Source: Candidatus Leptofilum gracile
GTDB taxonomy: Bacteria > Chloroflexota > Anaerolineae > Promineifilales > Promineifilaceae
Direction: 5' to 3'
DNA length: 64,000 nt
Assembly (NCBI GenBank): GCA_016713825.1
Contig: JADJOJ010000004.1
Location: forward strand, 310,001-374,000
The translations under genes were made by a program, and so were the position numbers. Positions 40,255 through 48,964 of this stretch are shown piece after piece. Positions within the stretch are counted from its first letter, which is position 1. Every line of letters starts with the position of its first letter. The notes below the pieces were generated by a model, which worked only from the letters and a program-made list of their open reading frames with translations, had not been told where the DNA came from and ran no database searches.

Positions 40255-41160
40255 TTAAGGGTTGGGCATGAGCTTGACGCTGCGACGGCCGTTTATCAAC
40301 AAAATCCCCCCGCCAATTAGCACCATCCCGGCCATCATCCAACTGGTAATCCTCTCCCCCAGCCAGAGCACGCCGGTGATGGCCGCCACCACGGGGATGA
40401 CGTAGCTGGTGAGCGAAAATGCCGTCGCCCCAAACCGCTTGGTGATGTTGAACGCCAGAATCTGGGCCGTAAACGCGCCGATGAAGGCGGCATAGAGCAG
40501 AGAAAACCAGCCGCTGCCCGTGACGGCCGACAAATCGAAGCCGCGCAGCAGGATGGCTATGGGCATGACGGTTACACCCGCGACGGTGAGGCGAACGGCC
40601 GTTACGTCAAACGAGCTGAACTCTTTCATCCGCTGCCGGATCAAAATCGTCCCGGCCGTTTCAAACAGCATGGCCGACAGCACCAGGGCGTAGCCCAGCG
40701 GATTGCCTTTGGTCACGTCTGGCAGCCCCGTTTCGCCACGCAGCACGATGAGCATCGCCCCGCCCAGCGCCAGAGCGACGCCAAACAGTTTTCGTCTGCT
40801 CATCTGCTCATCTGGCAAAAAAAAGTGAGCGGCGATGGTGATAAACGCCGGGGCAGTGGTGATGAGCAAGGCGGTGACGCCACTGGATTGAAAGGTGAGC
40901 GACGTGACAACGGCCGTCATGGGAATGGCAGTGCTGACAATGCCCAAGAAGGTGGCGTAGAGCCACAGCTTGCGGTCGGTGGGCACCAGGCGGCGACCAG
41001 AGAAGGTGTACACCGCCACAAAGGCCAGGCTGGAGAGCAGCAGCCGGATTCCCACAAAAACCATCGGGTCAAACTGCCCCACGCCCACGCGCATGATTAC
41101 CAGGTTGGTGCCCCAGAGCAGGCCCAGTAGGCCCACGTAGGGTAAAGCTTTTGTATGCAT
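40255..41160 (-). CDS. EamA/DMT family transporter
   Basis: A 301-aa protein with ten hydrophobic helices arranged as two EamA repeats. The first begins LLGLLWGTNLVIMRVGVGQFDP, and the second carries LLYAAFIGAFTAQILAFN. The ATG at 41160 (MHTKALPY) is chosen because longer versions add 58 residues with no membrane character that overlap the next gene. Drug/metabolite exporters of this type move small solutes; the substrate is unknown. Confidence 0.85.
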   Translation of the reverse strand: MHTKALPYVGLLGLLWGTNLVIMRVGVGQFDPMVFVGIRLLLSSLAFVAVYTFSGRRLVPTDRKLWLYATFLGIVSTAIPMTAVVTSLTFQSSGVTALLITTAPAFITIAAHFFLPDEQMSRRKLFGVALALGGAMLIVLRGETGLPDVTKGNPLGYALVLSAMLFETAGTILIRQRMKEFSSFDVTAVRLTVAGVTVMPIAILLRGFDLSAVTGSGWFSLLYAAFIGAFTAQILAFNITKRFGATAFSLTSYVIPVVAAITGVLWLGERITSWMMAGMVLIGGGILLINGRRSVKLMPNP

Positions 41161-41194
41161 AAGGGGTGAATGATAACGTTTTGTGGGGGATTTG

Positions 41195-41623
41195 CTAATC
41201 CCACAATCGTTGACGCTGCAAGGGAGGGGTGAGGGTGTGGAGACGGCCGTCTTCGCTAGAAATATACGCCGAAGCCGCCAGCCCGCCAGCGTAGGTTGGC
41301 TGCCAGATAACCAGATCGCGCCGCCAATGGTCATCTACATTCTGCCGCGAGATGTAGGCGGGATGAATGTTGCTAAACAGGTCATTGTTGAACCAGGAAT
41401 CCAGCACCGTTTGCTGGCCGCCCGCCAACACGATGATCTTGGCCGCGCCGTTGTCCCCCTGGGCGATGGTAAACGACTGGGTTTCCAGCGTAACGGCATG
41501 GGGGCCAACCCGAAACATGTGCACATCTTCGTACGCTAACGCGCTGGGTGGCTGAAAAAAATAAACGGCCGTGCCCACCGCAGCCAGCAGGATGAGGCCA
41601 GCAAAAGCAGCAAGTTTACGCAC
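41195..41623 (-). CDS. Hypothetical exported or membrane-anchored protein
   Basis: A 142-aa protein with an N-terminal hydrophobic segment (residues 5-22, LAAFAGLILLAAVGTAVYFF) followed by a beta-rich extracytoplasmic part. I recognise no domain. The gene lies 34 bp upstream of the transporter on the same strand, so they may be co-transcribed. Confidence 0.6.
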   Translation of the reverse strand: MRKLAAFAGLILLAAVGTAVYFFQPPSALAYEDVHMFRVGPHAVTLETQSFTIAQGDNGAAKIIVLAGGQQTVLDSWFNNDLFSNIHPAYISRQNVDDHWRRDLVIWQPTYAGGLAASAYISSEDGRLHTLTPPLQRQRLWD

Positions 41624-41673
41624 TCATTTAACTCCCTTGAAAATAGGACACAGATGAGTCCACTGAAAAAACA

Positions 41674-41732
41674 AACCGCAAAGGCGCAAAGTTTTACGCT
41701 TTAATCTTGGCGTTCTTGGCGTGCTTTGCGGT
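41674..41732. repeat. AACCGCAAAGGCGC word repeat hairpin
   Basis: AACCGCAAAG pairs with CTTTGCGGTT, with GGCGCAAAG/CTTTAATCTTGGCG words between. It is followed at 41757-41788 by a family C word and a fragment of the 115-bp repeat. The 41624-41837 spacer consists of these repeats. Confidence 0.7.
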
Positions 41733-41837
41733 TCAACCCATTCTTGACCATTACAAAATCTGCGAAATCTGTTGATTTTTTATTCATTGTAGTCAACGAC
41801 GGTTGGTGTCTTCCCTGCGAAGCGCTGTGTAAATTTT

Positions 41838-42218
41838 TTAAGATGGCCTGAGCCATTGGCGTACTTTTTGTAAAAACGATGGGGGCGCGTTGCCTGCTTG
41901 GCGGCGGAAGCGCTGCTCCCACCAGCCGGAGCCGCCGCCGGAGACCGGTTCCCAGCCGTCCTTTTTGAGCGCCAAAACCAGATTGCGGAACGCTTCCTGG
42001 TGTGCCGGATGCTTTTCTTGCGGATACCCCTCAGAAACCTGGGCAAAAGGTACTTCGGCCGATTTGCCTGCGGTGTAACGGCCGTTTCCACCCTTGGCAT
42101 CTGCTTCAAACCACAACAACCCCAAATTGAACGCCGTCACCCCCGCATAGCCGCCCCCACCAGAATTGTGGTACGTCCTAAAAATGATGGTGCAGAAATC
42201 CCAGTTGGTTGGTTTCAT
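41838..42218 (-). CDS. Hypothetical protein
   Basis: A 126-aa protein without signal peptide or membrane helix. It begins MKPTNWDFCTIIFRTYHNSG. GWEPVSGGGSGWWEQRFRR near the C-terminus reads like a short soluble domain of the type that ends with a WxxxxF(R)R element. No family is recognised. It stands alone, followed by repeat-rich spacer. Confidence 0.55.
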   Translation of the reverse strand: MKPTNWDFCTIIFRTYHNSGGGGYAGVTAFNLGLLWFEADAKGGNGRYTAGKSAEVPFAQVSEGYPQEKHPAHQEAFRNLVLALKKDGWEPVSGGGSGWWEQRFRRQAGNAPPSFLQKVRQWLRPS

Positions 42219-42502
42219 GGGTGAAATGGTAGGGGGGAAACGGCCGTCTTGTCAATGGAAATCCGCAAAGAGCAGGAATGTCAGCCACACGGCTTCGGGT
42301 CTAACATGAACCAAACCAGTTGGCCCAGTGCCTGGCAATTGCCGTCTTTCACCCATTTTGTCTATATTTTGCATAAGATTATGGATTATACCTTGACAAA
42401 AATTGTGCAATTGTTTACTATTACGCCGTTCGTTATTCATTTTATCTTTGCCAAAGGCAGCAAAACCTGAACAAATTGCGTTGCTGGTAAGGGAGCGTGT
42501 AG

Positions 42503-43477
42503 ATGTCCAACCGAGAAATTAAAGTCCAAAATTTAATGAAGCAATATTCTGGGGGCGTAACGGCCGTAGATGATGTCTCGTTCAGCGTAAATTCTGGCGA
42601 GATTTTTGGCTTTTTAGGTCCCAACGGTGCAGGTAAAAGCACCACCATCAAAATTCTCACCACCCTGGCGCTGCCCTCCGGCGGGCAAGCCACCGTCGGT
42701 GGCTACGACGTGGTCCATGAAGCCGACCTGGTACGCCGCATCGCTGGCGTGGCGCTGCAAGATATCGGCCTCGACCCCCTCATGAAATCAATGGAACTGC
42801 TCTCTATGCAGGCCCAACTGTTTGGCGCAACCCGGCAGCAAGCCAAAACCCGTGCCAGCGAACTGATTGAGCTGGTGCGCCTCACCGACGCCGTAGACCG
42901 GCGGGTAGGCACCTACAGCGGCGGTATGCGCCGCCGTCTGGATTTGGCCCTGGCCCTGGTACACAAGCCAGATATCCTCTTTTTAGATGAGCCAACCACC
43001 GGGCTAGACCCCGCCAGCCGCCGTGACGTCTGGGAAGAAGTGCGCCGCCTCAACAAAGAGCTGGGCATGACCATCTTCCTCACCACCCAATATTTGGAAG
43101 AAGCCGACGAGCTGGCCGAGCGTATCGCCATCATCGACAAAGGCAAAATTGCCAAGCGTGGCTCCCCGGCTCAGCTGAAAGCGGCCGTTGGCAAAGAATC
43201 GATCAACCTCGCCTTCGACAGCCGCGAACTGGCCGAAAAAGCGCGCGCTGAACTGAGCGACATGGCCGACAACATCCAAACCGACCGCGACATGGTGCGC
43301 CTGTACATGAGCCAGGCTGCCCAGACTATTCCAGCCGTTGTCAATCGGCTGCAAGCGGCCCAGCTCAACCCCATCTCGCTGACGCTCACCCAGCCCACGT
43401 TAGACGACGTGTTCTTGCAGGTAACTGGCCAGCGTATTAATGCAGAAGAAGAAAAAGAAGCAGCAAAGGTAGGATAA
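42503..43477 (+). CDS. ABC transporter ATP-binding protein (DrrA-like)
   Basis: A 324-aa ATPase. Walker A is GPNGAGKSTT near residue 40, the signature YSGGMRRRLDLA near residue 140, Walker B ILFLDEPTTGLDP, and the switch His is replaced by Gln in FLTTQYLEEADELAERI. The C-terminal extension ends QPTLDDVFLQVTG, typical of the daunorubicin-resistance ABC-2 exporter group. It partners the permease 4 bp downstream. The 42219-42502 spacer holds its promoter region and no gene. Confidence 0.92.
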   Translation: MSNREIKVQNLMKQYSGGVTAVDDVSFSVNSGEIFGFLGPNGAGKSTTIKILTTLALPSGGQATVGGYDVVHEADLVRRIAGVALQDIGLDPLMKSMELLSMQAQLFGATRQQAKTRASELIELVRLTDAVDRRVGTYSGGMRRRLDLALALVHKPDILFLDEPTTGLDPASRRDVWEEVRRLNKELGMTIFLTTQYLEEADELAERIAIIDKGKIAKRGSPAQLKAAVGKESINLAFDSRELAEKARAELSDMADNIQTDRDMVRLYMSQAAQTIPAVVNRLQAAQLNPISLTLTQPTLDDVFLQVTGQRINAEEEKEAAKVG

Positions 43478-43481
43478 GTAA

Positions 43482-44318
43482 ATGACAACACAGGTATCTA
43501 TTCAAAACACAATCAACATTCGTCGGCAACAAGGGCACGATAAGGCCAATTTGCTGCTGCAAATTTGGCTTGTCACCTGGCGCAGCCTGACGACTATTTT
43601 CCGCACCCCGGTGGCGCTTTTTCCGCCGCTGGCCATCAGCATTTTCTTTTTGGTCATTTATGAATCGACTTTGGGTGGGGCGGCGGCCTTCATTCCCAAT
43701 CTCAGCGGCAACAGCTACCTGGGCTTCATCTTGCCACTTTCTATCGTAAGTTCGTCACTCTCTGGGGCGGGGATTGCGGCGCAAAACATGGTGCGCGACA
43801 TTGAAAGCGGCTACTTCGACAAGCTGCTGCTGACGCCCATTAGCCGGGCGGCGCTGCTGCTGGGGCCAATTTTGGCCGGGGCGCTCATTTTGGGCATTCA
43901 GGCCAGCATCGTTATTGGTGTGGCGCTGATTATGGGGCTGGAGTCGGCCACCGGTTTTGCCGGTTTGCTGCTGGTGGTGGGTTTGGCCATCTTGCTGGGC
44001 ACGGGTTTTGCCGGGTTTACCGTTTCGGCGGCGTTGGGCAGCGGCAGTGCGGCCGCGACGCAGGGTGCCAGCTTTATCTTTTTCCCGCTCACCTTCCTGA
44101 CGGCCAGCTTTGTGCCGTTGGAGCTGCTGGATGGTTGGCTGAAAACGGCCGCTACCTTCAACCCCATCACCTACGTTTTAGAAGCGATGCGGGCCACGCT
44201 GAACAGTGGCTGGGACGCCGCGCTCATCTGGCAAGGGGTGGGTGCTTGTTTGCTGCTGGGTACGGCCATGTTTGCCCTGGCAATTTTTGCCCTGCGCGTG
44301 CGCACCCGCCGTTCGTAA
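43482..44318 (+). CDS. ABC-2 type permease
   Basis: A 278-aa membrane protein with six hydrophobic helices. The conserved ABC-2 segment includes GILPLS-like FILPLSIVSSSLSGAGIA and DIESGYFDKLLLTPISRAAL. The C-terminal half has PLTFLTASFVPLELLDGWLK, also family typical. It forms an exporter with the preceding ATPase; the substrate is unknown. No ACGGCCGT octamer lies within this gene pair after its first 60 bases. Confidence 0.9.
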   Translation: MTTQVSIQNTINIRRQQGHDKANLLLQIWLVTWRSLTTIFRTPVALFPPLAISIFFLVIYESTLGGAAAFIPNLSGNSYLGFILPLSIVSSSLSGAGIAAQNMVRDIESGYFDKLLLTPISRAALLLGPILAGALILGIQASIVIGVALIMGLESATGFAGLLLVVGLAILLGTGFAGFTVSAALGSGSAAATQGASFIFFPLTFLTASFVPLELLDGWLKTAATFNPITYVLEAMRATLNSGWDAALIWQGVGACLLLGTAMFALAIFALRVRTRRS

Positions 44319-44349
44319 TGTGAAATTGGGAAGCAAAATTGAATAGGGT

Positions 44350-44390
44350 GATTGGAGATTAGAGACTGGAGATTATCCGGTCTCTTTTTT
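44350..44390. repeat. Family A word repeat downstream of the ABC permease
   Basis: GATTGGAGATTAGAGACTGGAGATTATCCGGTCTC then TTTTTTT. The arms are GAGACTGGAGA/CCGGTCTC, and a T run follows, so it could act as a terminator. Confidence 0.6.
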
Positions 44391-44405
44391 TGTAGCCGCG
44401 GTTTC

Positions 44406-44532
44406 TTAAGTAAAGTGCAGAAAGTTTTTGAAAGACAATCAATCAAAGATTAAAAGATTTCGCAGATTTAGAGGAAAAAATCTGCGAAATCTGTTGACAA
44501 AGAGTTTTGAAAACTATTTACCAATCACTTAA
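44406..44532. repeat. Dispersed ~130-bp repeat, copy 2 (inverted relative to copy 1)
   Basis: The reverse complement aligns with 32776-32910. Both copies contain the family C core GATTTCGCAGATTT..AAATCTGCGAAATC as an internal inverted repeat. It lies 25 bases 3' of the ornithine aminotransferase stop, matching the position of copy 1 at the 3' end of the protease gene. Confidence 0.85.
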
Positions 44533-44556
44533 CGCGTAAAAAAGCGCGGCTACTTT

Positions 44557-45750
44557 TTAAGGCATCTGCAAAACGGGTTCGATGTGGGTCATCGCCCAGT
44601 CGATATCTTCTTTTTTGATGACCAGCGGCGGGGCAAAACGGATGACGTTTTCGTGGGTTTCTTTACATAAAATGCCGCGTTCGCGCAACTCTTCGCAAAA
44701 GCGGCGGGCGGGTACGTGCAGCTCTACGCCAATGAACAGCCCTTTGCCGCGCACCTCTTTGATGTGCTCGCTTTCGATGCGCTGGAGGCGACCTTTGAAA
44801 TATTCCCCCAGTTCGCAGGAGCGTTCTACTAGCTTTTCATCCACCAAGGCGTTTAGGGCGGCACGCCCAATGGCGGCGCCCAGCGGGTTGCCGCCGAAGG
44901 TGCTGCCGTGGTCGCCGGGGTGGAACAGACCGAGCACGTTGCGGTCGGCTAAAACGGCCGAAACCGGGTAAAAACCGCCGCTCAACGCCTTGCCCACAAT
45001 GGTCACATCGGCGCGTACGCCTTCGTGGTGGCAGGCGAAGAGCTGGCCGGTACGGCCGAATCCTGTCTGAATTTCATCGGCCACAAAAAGTACGTTGTGC
45101 CGCTGGCAAATGGCGTATGCATCGCGCAGGTACCCATCGCGCGGGATGACGACGCCGCCCTCGCCCTGGATCGGTTCCACCAGGAAGCCGACGGTGTTGG
45201 GGGTGATGGCCGCTTCTAGAGCGGCCGTATCGCCGTAGGGCACCATCACAAAGCCGGGGGTGAACGGGCCAAAGTTGCGCTTGTAGCTTTCTTCACTAGA
45301 AAAGCCGACGATGGTGGTGGTACGGCCGTGGAAGTTACCCTGGCATACGATGATTTCTGCCTGGTTGTTGGGCACGTTTTTCACCTCGTAGCCCCATTTG
45401 CGCACTGCTTTGATGGCTGTTTCTACAGCTTCTGCGCCGGTGTTCATGGGCAGGGCCATCTCGTACTGCGTCAGTGCGCACAGCTCTTTGACGAACGGCC
45501 CCATCTGGTCGTTGCGAAAGGCGCGCGAGGTGAGGGTGACTTTGTGCATTTGTTCGGTGGCAGCGGCCAAAATGCCGGGATGGCAATGCCCCTGGTTGAC
45601 GGCCGAATACGCCGCCAGGCAGTCCAGGTATTTTTTGCCATCTACGTCGTACACCCAAACGCCTTCTGCTTTTTCAATGACCACATCCAGCGGATGGTAG
45701 TTGTGGGCACTGTATGTTTCATCTAGTTCTACAAAATATTCACTGTTCAT
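44557..45750 (-). CDS. rocD: Ornithine aminotransferase
   Basis: A 397-aa class III aminotransferase. PEPIQGEGGVVIPRDGYL-like motif (VEPIQGEGGV), DEIQTGFGRTG and the Schiff-base lysine in VGKALSGGFYPVSAV near residue 262 are present, and GNFHGRTTTIVGFS precedes them. The segment YSAHNYHPLDVVIEKAEG at the N-terminus is characteristic of ornithine--oxo-acid transaminase. It converts ornithine to glutamate semialdehyde. ATG at 45750 is chosen over a longer frame that enters the family D hairpin region. Confidence 0.92.
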   Translation of the reverse strand: MNSEYFVELDETYSAHNYHPLDVVIEKAEGVWVYDVDGKKYLDCLAAYSAVNQGHCHPGILAAATEQMHKVTLTSRAFRNDQMGPFVKELCALTQYEMALPMNTGAEAVETAIKAVRKWGYEVKNVPNNQAEIIVCQGNFHGRTTTIVGFSSEESYKRNFGPFTPGFVMVPYGDTAALEAAITPNTVGFLVEPIQGEGGVVIPRDGYLRDAYAICQRHNVLFVADEIQTGFGRTGQLFACHHEGVRADVTIVGKALSGGFYPVSAVLADRNVLGLFHPGDHGSTFGGNPLGAAIGRAALNALVDEKLVERSCELGEYFKGRLQRIESEHIKEVRGKGLFIGVELHVPARRFCEELRERGILCKETHENVIRFAPPLVIKKEDIDWAMTHIEPVLQMP

Positions 45751-45782
45751 GTTACACGCTCCTTGCCAGCGGGAAATGCCGG

Positions 45783-45812
45783 TGTAGAGACGTTGCATTG
45801 CAATGTCTCTAC
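45783..45812. repeat. GTAGAGACGTTGCATTGCAA hairpin (family D), copy 3
   Basis: GTAGAGACGTTGCA/TGCAATGTCTCTAC, one mismatch in the stem. It lies just upstream of the aminotransferase start, as copy 2 does for recJ. Confidence 0.8.
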
Positions 45813-45819
45813 ATTTGAT

Positions 45820-45865
45820 AAAAAAAAGCCTGATAATTCGAACAATTGTCCGCTCATCAGGCTTT
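45820..45865 (-). terminator. Rho-independent terminator of the minus-strand unit ending at the phosphate-binding gene
   Basis: Read on the minus strand: AAAGCCTGAT, a 21-base loop, ATCAGGCTTT, then an uninterrupted U run (A8 on the plus strand at 45820-45827). Confidence 0.85.
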
Positions 45866-46022
45866 GCTCAGACAGCGTACCGGTGGGGGTGCGCGTCATC
45901 TTTTCACAAAAATTATACTTTTTTCAGATAGTAATTATAGATTTGCTTCTGCTTTCTGTCTACAGGCGAGATTTCTTATTACCCCAAGCTGCCAAACCGG
46001 TGCAAGCCGCCGCGATGGGGGG

Positions 46023-46841
46023 TTAACGAATACGGCCGTACACGCCCCCCACTACCGCCTGCCCTTCAGCCGATTGCAGCCAGGCCAACAAGGCGCGTAA
46101 TTCACCTTCTGGCTCAGCCGGGGTGGCGGCCAGGAAGTAGAGGGGGGTGGTGAGGGGGTAGGTTTGGTCGGTGACGGTGGCGATGGTGGCGGAACGGCCG
46201 TCTACCTCCACTATTTTTACCCCACCAGTTTGGCTAGCGCTGCCCAGGCTGCTGTAGCCAATGGCGGCAGGGTTGTCGGAGACGGCCGTTCTCATCGCTG
46301 CGTCGCTCGCTTGCAGCAGGGCATTGGGATCGATGCGTTGCTCGGCCATGATTTGCTGGCGCAGCAGCGTGCGCAGCCCAGAGCCCTGTTCGCGGCTCAG
46401 CAGCACAATCGGCGCATCCGGGCCGCCGAGGGATTGCCAGTTGGTGATACGGCCGTTAAAAATCGCCTGCACCTCTGCACTGGTGAGCGCCGTGAGGGGA
46501 TTGTCTGGGTGCACAATGACGACCAGCCCGTCCAGCGCCACCGGGTTGAAGTAGCGCTTGTTGTCGGTGGGGATGGTGTGCAGCAGCACGGCGTCTAGCA
46601 GACGGTTGTCTAAATCGGCCAGCAGCGCAGCGCTGTTGGTAGACACAAATTGCAGCGAGACGGCCGTATTTTGCGGCGTGTAGTTGGCTTCGATGAGCGG
46701 GATGAGCGGGCTGGCGCTGCTGGTAACGCCAATTTGCAACAACGTAGGGGCAGGCGTGGCGGGCAGCGACGGTGGGGGAGAAGGCTGGGCCGTGCAGGCC
46801 GCCAGGGCCAGCAGCAGCCACAGCCAGAGCAAACGTTTCAT
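46023..46841 (-). CDS. PstS-like periplasmic-binding lipoprotein
   Basis: A 272-aa lipoprotein: signal MKRLLWLWLLLALAAC with Cys16, a Pro-rich linker, then a PBP-like domain. LTSAEVQAIFNGRITNWQSLGG and the LLSREQGSGLRTLLRQQ segment are typical of phosphate/tungstate-type binding proteins. No Pst permease genes follow. It is separated from uppP by 3 bp, so it is co-transcribed with it. The ligand, probably phosphate or a related oxyanion, is inferred. Confidence 0.82.
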   Translation of the reverse strand: MKRLLWLWLLLALAACTAQPSPPPSLPATPAPTLLQIGVTSSASPLIPLIEANYTPQNTAVSLQFVSTNSAALLADLDNRLLDAVLLHTIPTDNKRYFNPVALDGLVVIVHPDNPLTALTSAEVQAIFNGRITNWQSLGGPDAPIVLLSREQGSGLRTLLRQQIMAEQRIDPNALLQASDAAMRTAVSDNPAAIGYSSLGSASQTGGVKIVEVDGRSATIATVTDQTYPLTTPLYFLAATPAEPEGELRALLAWLQSAEGQAVVGGVYGRIR

Positions 46842-46844
46842 GCG

Positions 46845-47657
46845 TTAGCCCGCAAGGAACGAGTAAAGCAGGTAGCCGATGCTGAGCAGGGTGACGTAGA
46901 CGGCAAAGCCGTACAGCGTGTGGTTTTTTACCCAGGTGAGCAGCCAATGAATACAGGCATACCCGGAAACGGCCGCGGCCACAAAGGCAAACACGTATAC
47001 ACTCACCGAAAATTGCGGCGTCGCTGTGAACAGCTGCAAAATCGATTCCATACCCGCGCCAAAAATGGCCGGAATGCCCAACAAAAAGCTAAAGCGAGCC
47101 GCCGTCGAGCGGTCTAGCCCTCGCGATAAGCCACCCACAATGGTGCTGCCACTGCGGGAAATGCCGGGGAAAAGCGCCAGCGCCTGAAACGCGCCAATCA
47201 CCAGGCTGTCGGCCCAGGTCATTTGGGCAATATCTTTTTTGCCGGATAGTGCCCGCTCGCCCAATACCAGCAGGAGGGCGGTTATCAACAAAAAAGCAGC
47301 GGCGATGCGTGGGTTGCTGAATACCTCTTCAAAAAAACCAGAAAAAGGCAGCCCGATGAGGGCCACAGGCAGGGAGCCTGCCACAATGAGCCAGCCCAGC
47401 TTGGATTCATTGCTGGCCAGCGGTTGGTGCTGCGACAAATCGCGGATGACAGCTTTGATAATTTCCCACAAATCTTTGCGAAAGTAGATGAGCACGGCCA
47501 GCAGCGTTCCTGTATGCACCAGACCAATCAGGGGCAAATCTGGGTTGGTCATCTGAAAGATTTCTGGCAGCAGCACCAGGTGCCCAGAGCTGGAGATGGG
47601 TAAGAACTCGGTGGCGCCCTGAATAATTCCAATAATAATCGCTTCGATAATTGACAT
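46845..47657 (-). CDS. uppP: Undecaprenyl-diphosphatase UppP (BacA)
   Basis: A 270-aa membrane protein. GIIQGATEFLPISSSGHLVL near the N-terminus is the catalytic motif of the family, and ALFPGISRSGSTIVGGLSRG near residue 170 is the second. It has about eight hydrophobic helices. It recycles undecaprenyl diphosphate for cell-wall and surface glycan synthesis and fits with the glycosyltransferases at 2-10 kb. Confidence 0.94.
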   Translation of the reverse strand: MSIIEAIIIGIIQGATEFLPISSSGHLVLLPEIFQMTNPDLPLIGLVHTGTLLAVLIYFRKDLWEIIKAVIRDLSQHQPLASNESKLGWLIVAGSLPVALIGLPFSGFFEEVFSNPRIAAAFLLITALLLVLGERALSGKKDIAQMTWADSLVIGAFQALALFPGISRSGSTIVGGLSRGLDRSTAARFSFLLGIPAIFGAGMESILQLFTATPQFSVSVYVFAFVAAAVSGYACIHWLLTWVKNHTLYGFAVYVTLLSIGYLLYSFLAG

Positions 47658-47687
47658 AAAGTTGAAAACCTTGTAGGTGTGTGATTT

Positions 47688-47727
47688 TGTAATTGAGTAA
47701 TTGGGTAATTGCCCAATTACCCATCAC
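47688..47727. repeat. Family B word repeat between tgt and uppP
   Basis: TAATTGAGTAATTGGGTAATTGCCCAATTACCCATCACTTA; the core GGGTAATTGCCCAATTACCC is an inverted repeat. The tgt stop codon (47728-47730) abuts it. Confidence 0.85.
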
Positions 47728-48840
47728 TTACTCCCCATAATGTTGTAAAAATTCCGTGCCGAATTGTGCCAGCGCTCCCTGACGAACTGCCTCTCGTAGT
47801 TGGTGCATTAAGTTGATGAGAAAATGAAGGTTGTGGGTAGAGAGCAGCATGTGGCCCAAAATTTCGTTGGCTTTGACGAGGTGGCGCAGGTAGGCGCGGC
47901 TAAAGTGTTGGCAGGTGTAGCAGGTGCAGTCGGGGGCGATGGGGGCCGGATCGCGGCTGAATTGGGCGTTGCGCAGGTTTAGGCGGCCACCCAGCACAAA
48001 GGCGGAGCCGTGCCGGGCCAGCCGGGTGGGCAGCACGCAGTCAAAAATGTCTATGCCGCGCATGACGCCATTGACCAAATCTTCTGGTGCGCCGACGCCC
48101 ATGAGGTAGCGGGGTTTGTTTTGGGGCAGGATGGGGTGCAGCACGTCGAGCACGGCGTGCATTTGGGGCTTGGTTTCGCCCACGGCCAACCCGCCGATGG
48201 CGTAGCCGGGTAAATTGAGATCGGTGACGAAACGGCCGCTTTCCTCCCTTAAATCGGCAAAAATACCCCCCTGCACAATGCCAAATAGGGCCTGATCGCC
48301 CCGCGTTTTGGCCGCCAGGCTGCGTTCCAACCAGGGGTGGGTGCGGGTGAGGGATTGCTTGACATAATCGTAATCGTTGGGCGGGGGACATTCATCAAAG
48401 GCCATGATGATGTCTGCGCCTAAATTTTCTTGGATGGCGATGCTGCTTTCTGGGGTGAAGCGGTGGCGCGAGCCGTCGTGGTGGCTTTGGAAGGTGACGC
48501 CGTCGGCATCAATTTTGCGCGTCTGGCTGAGGCTGAACACCTGGAAGCCGCCGCTGTCGGTGAGAATGGGGCCATCCCACTGCATAAAGTGATGTAAGCC
48601 GCCCAGCTCCTTCACGAGGTCGTCGCCGGGGCGCAGGTAGAGGTGGTAGGTGTTGCTCAGGATGAGGCTGGCGTTGAGGTCGTGCAGGTCAGACGGCCGT
48701 ATCGCTTTCACGGTGGCCTGGGTGCCCACGGGGGCAAAGACGGGGGTCTCGATGACGCCGTGCGGGGTATGGAAACGGCCGTTTCGGGCCTGGGTATGGG
48801 GATCAACGGCCGTTACCTCAAACTTGAATTCAAAATCCAT
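47728..48840 (-). CDS. tgt: Queuine tRNA-ribosyltransferase
   Basis: A 370-aa enzyme. ILTDSGGFQVFSL carries the general acid/base Asp near residue 93, IIMAFDECPPP and the nucleophile Asp in GIDIFDCVLPTRLARHG follow, and the zinc site is CTCYTCQHFSRAYLRHL. It exchanges G34 for preQ1 in GUN tRNAs. Two ACGGCCGT octamers in the first 60 bases of the gene encode TAV and NGR. Confidence 0.95.
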   Translation of the reverse strand: MDFEFKFEVTAVDPHTQARNGRFHTPHGVIETPVFAPVGTQATVKAIRPSDLHDLNASLILSNTYHLYLRPGDDLVKELGGLHHFMQWDGPILTDSGGFQVFSLSQTRKIDADGVTFQSHHDGSRHRFTPESSIAIQENLGADIIMAFDECPPPNDYDYVKQSLTRTHPWLERSLAAKTRGDQALFGIVQGGIFADLREESGRFVTDLNLPGYAIGGLAVGETKPQMHAVLDVLHPILPQNKPRYLMGVGAPEDLVNGVMRGIDIFDCVLPTRLARHGSAFVLGGRLNLRNAQFSRDPAPIAPDCTCYTCQHFSRAYLRHLVKANEILGHMLLSTHNLHFLINLMHQLREAVRQGALAQFGTEFLQHYGE

Positions 48841-48875
48841 AGCGGCGCATTATATGTGAATCGGGCAGGCATAAC

Positions 48876-48932
48876 AAAAAAGGTGACGTGCACCCTTAAT
48901 TTTCAGAAAAACGAGGCTGCACGTCACCTTTT
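48876..48932 (-). terminator. Rho-independent terminator downstream of the SET-domain gene
   Basis: Arms AAAGGTGACGTGCA and TGCACGTCACCTTT with a loop of about 25 bases. On the minus strand the stem is followed by a U run; the plus strand also has a short TTTT, so it may work both ways. Confidence 0.8.
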
Positions 48933-48964
48933 GCCGGAAGAAAATCCCTGGTCGGGTTTGTCAG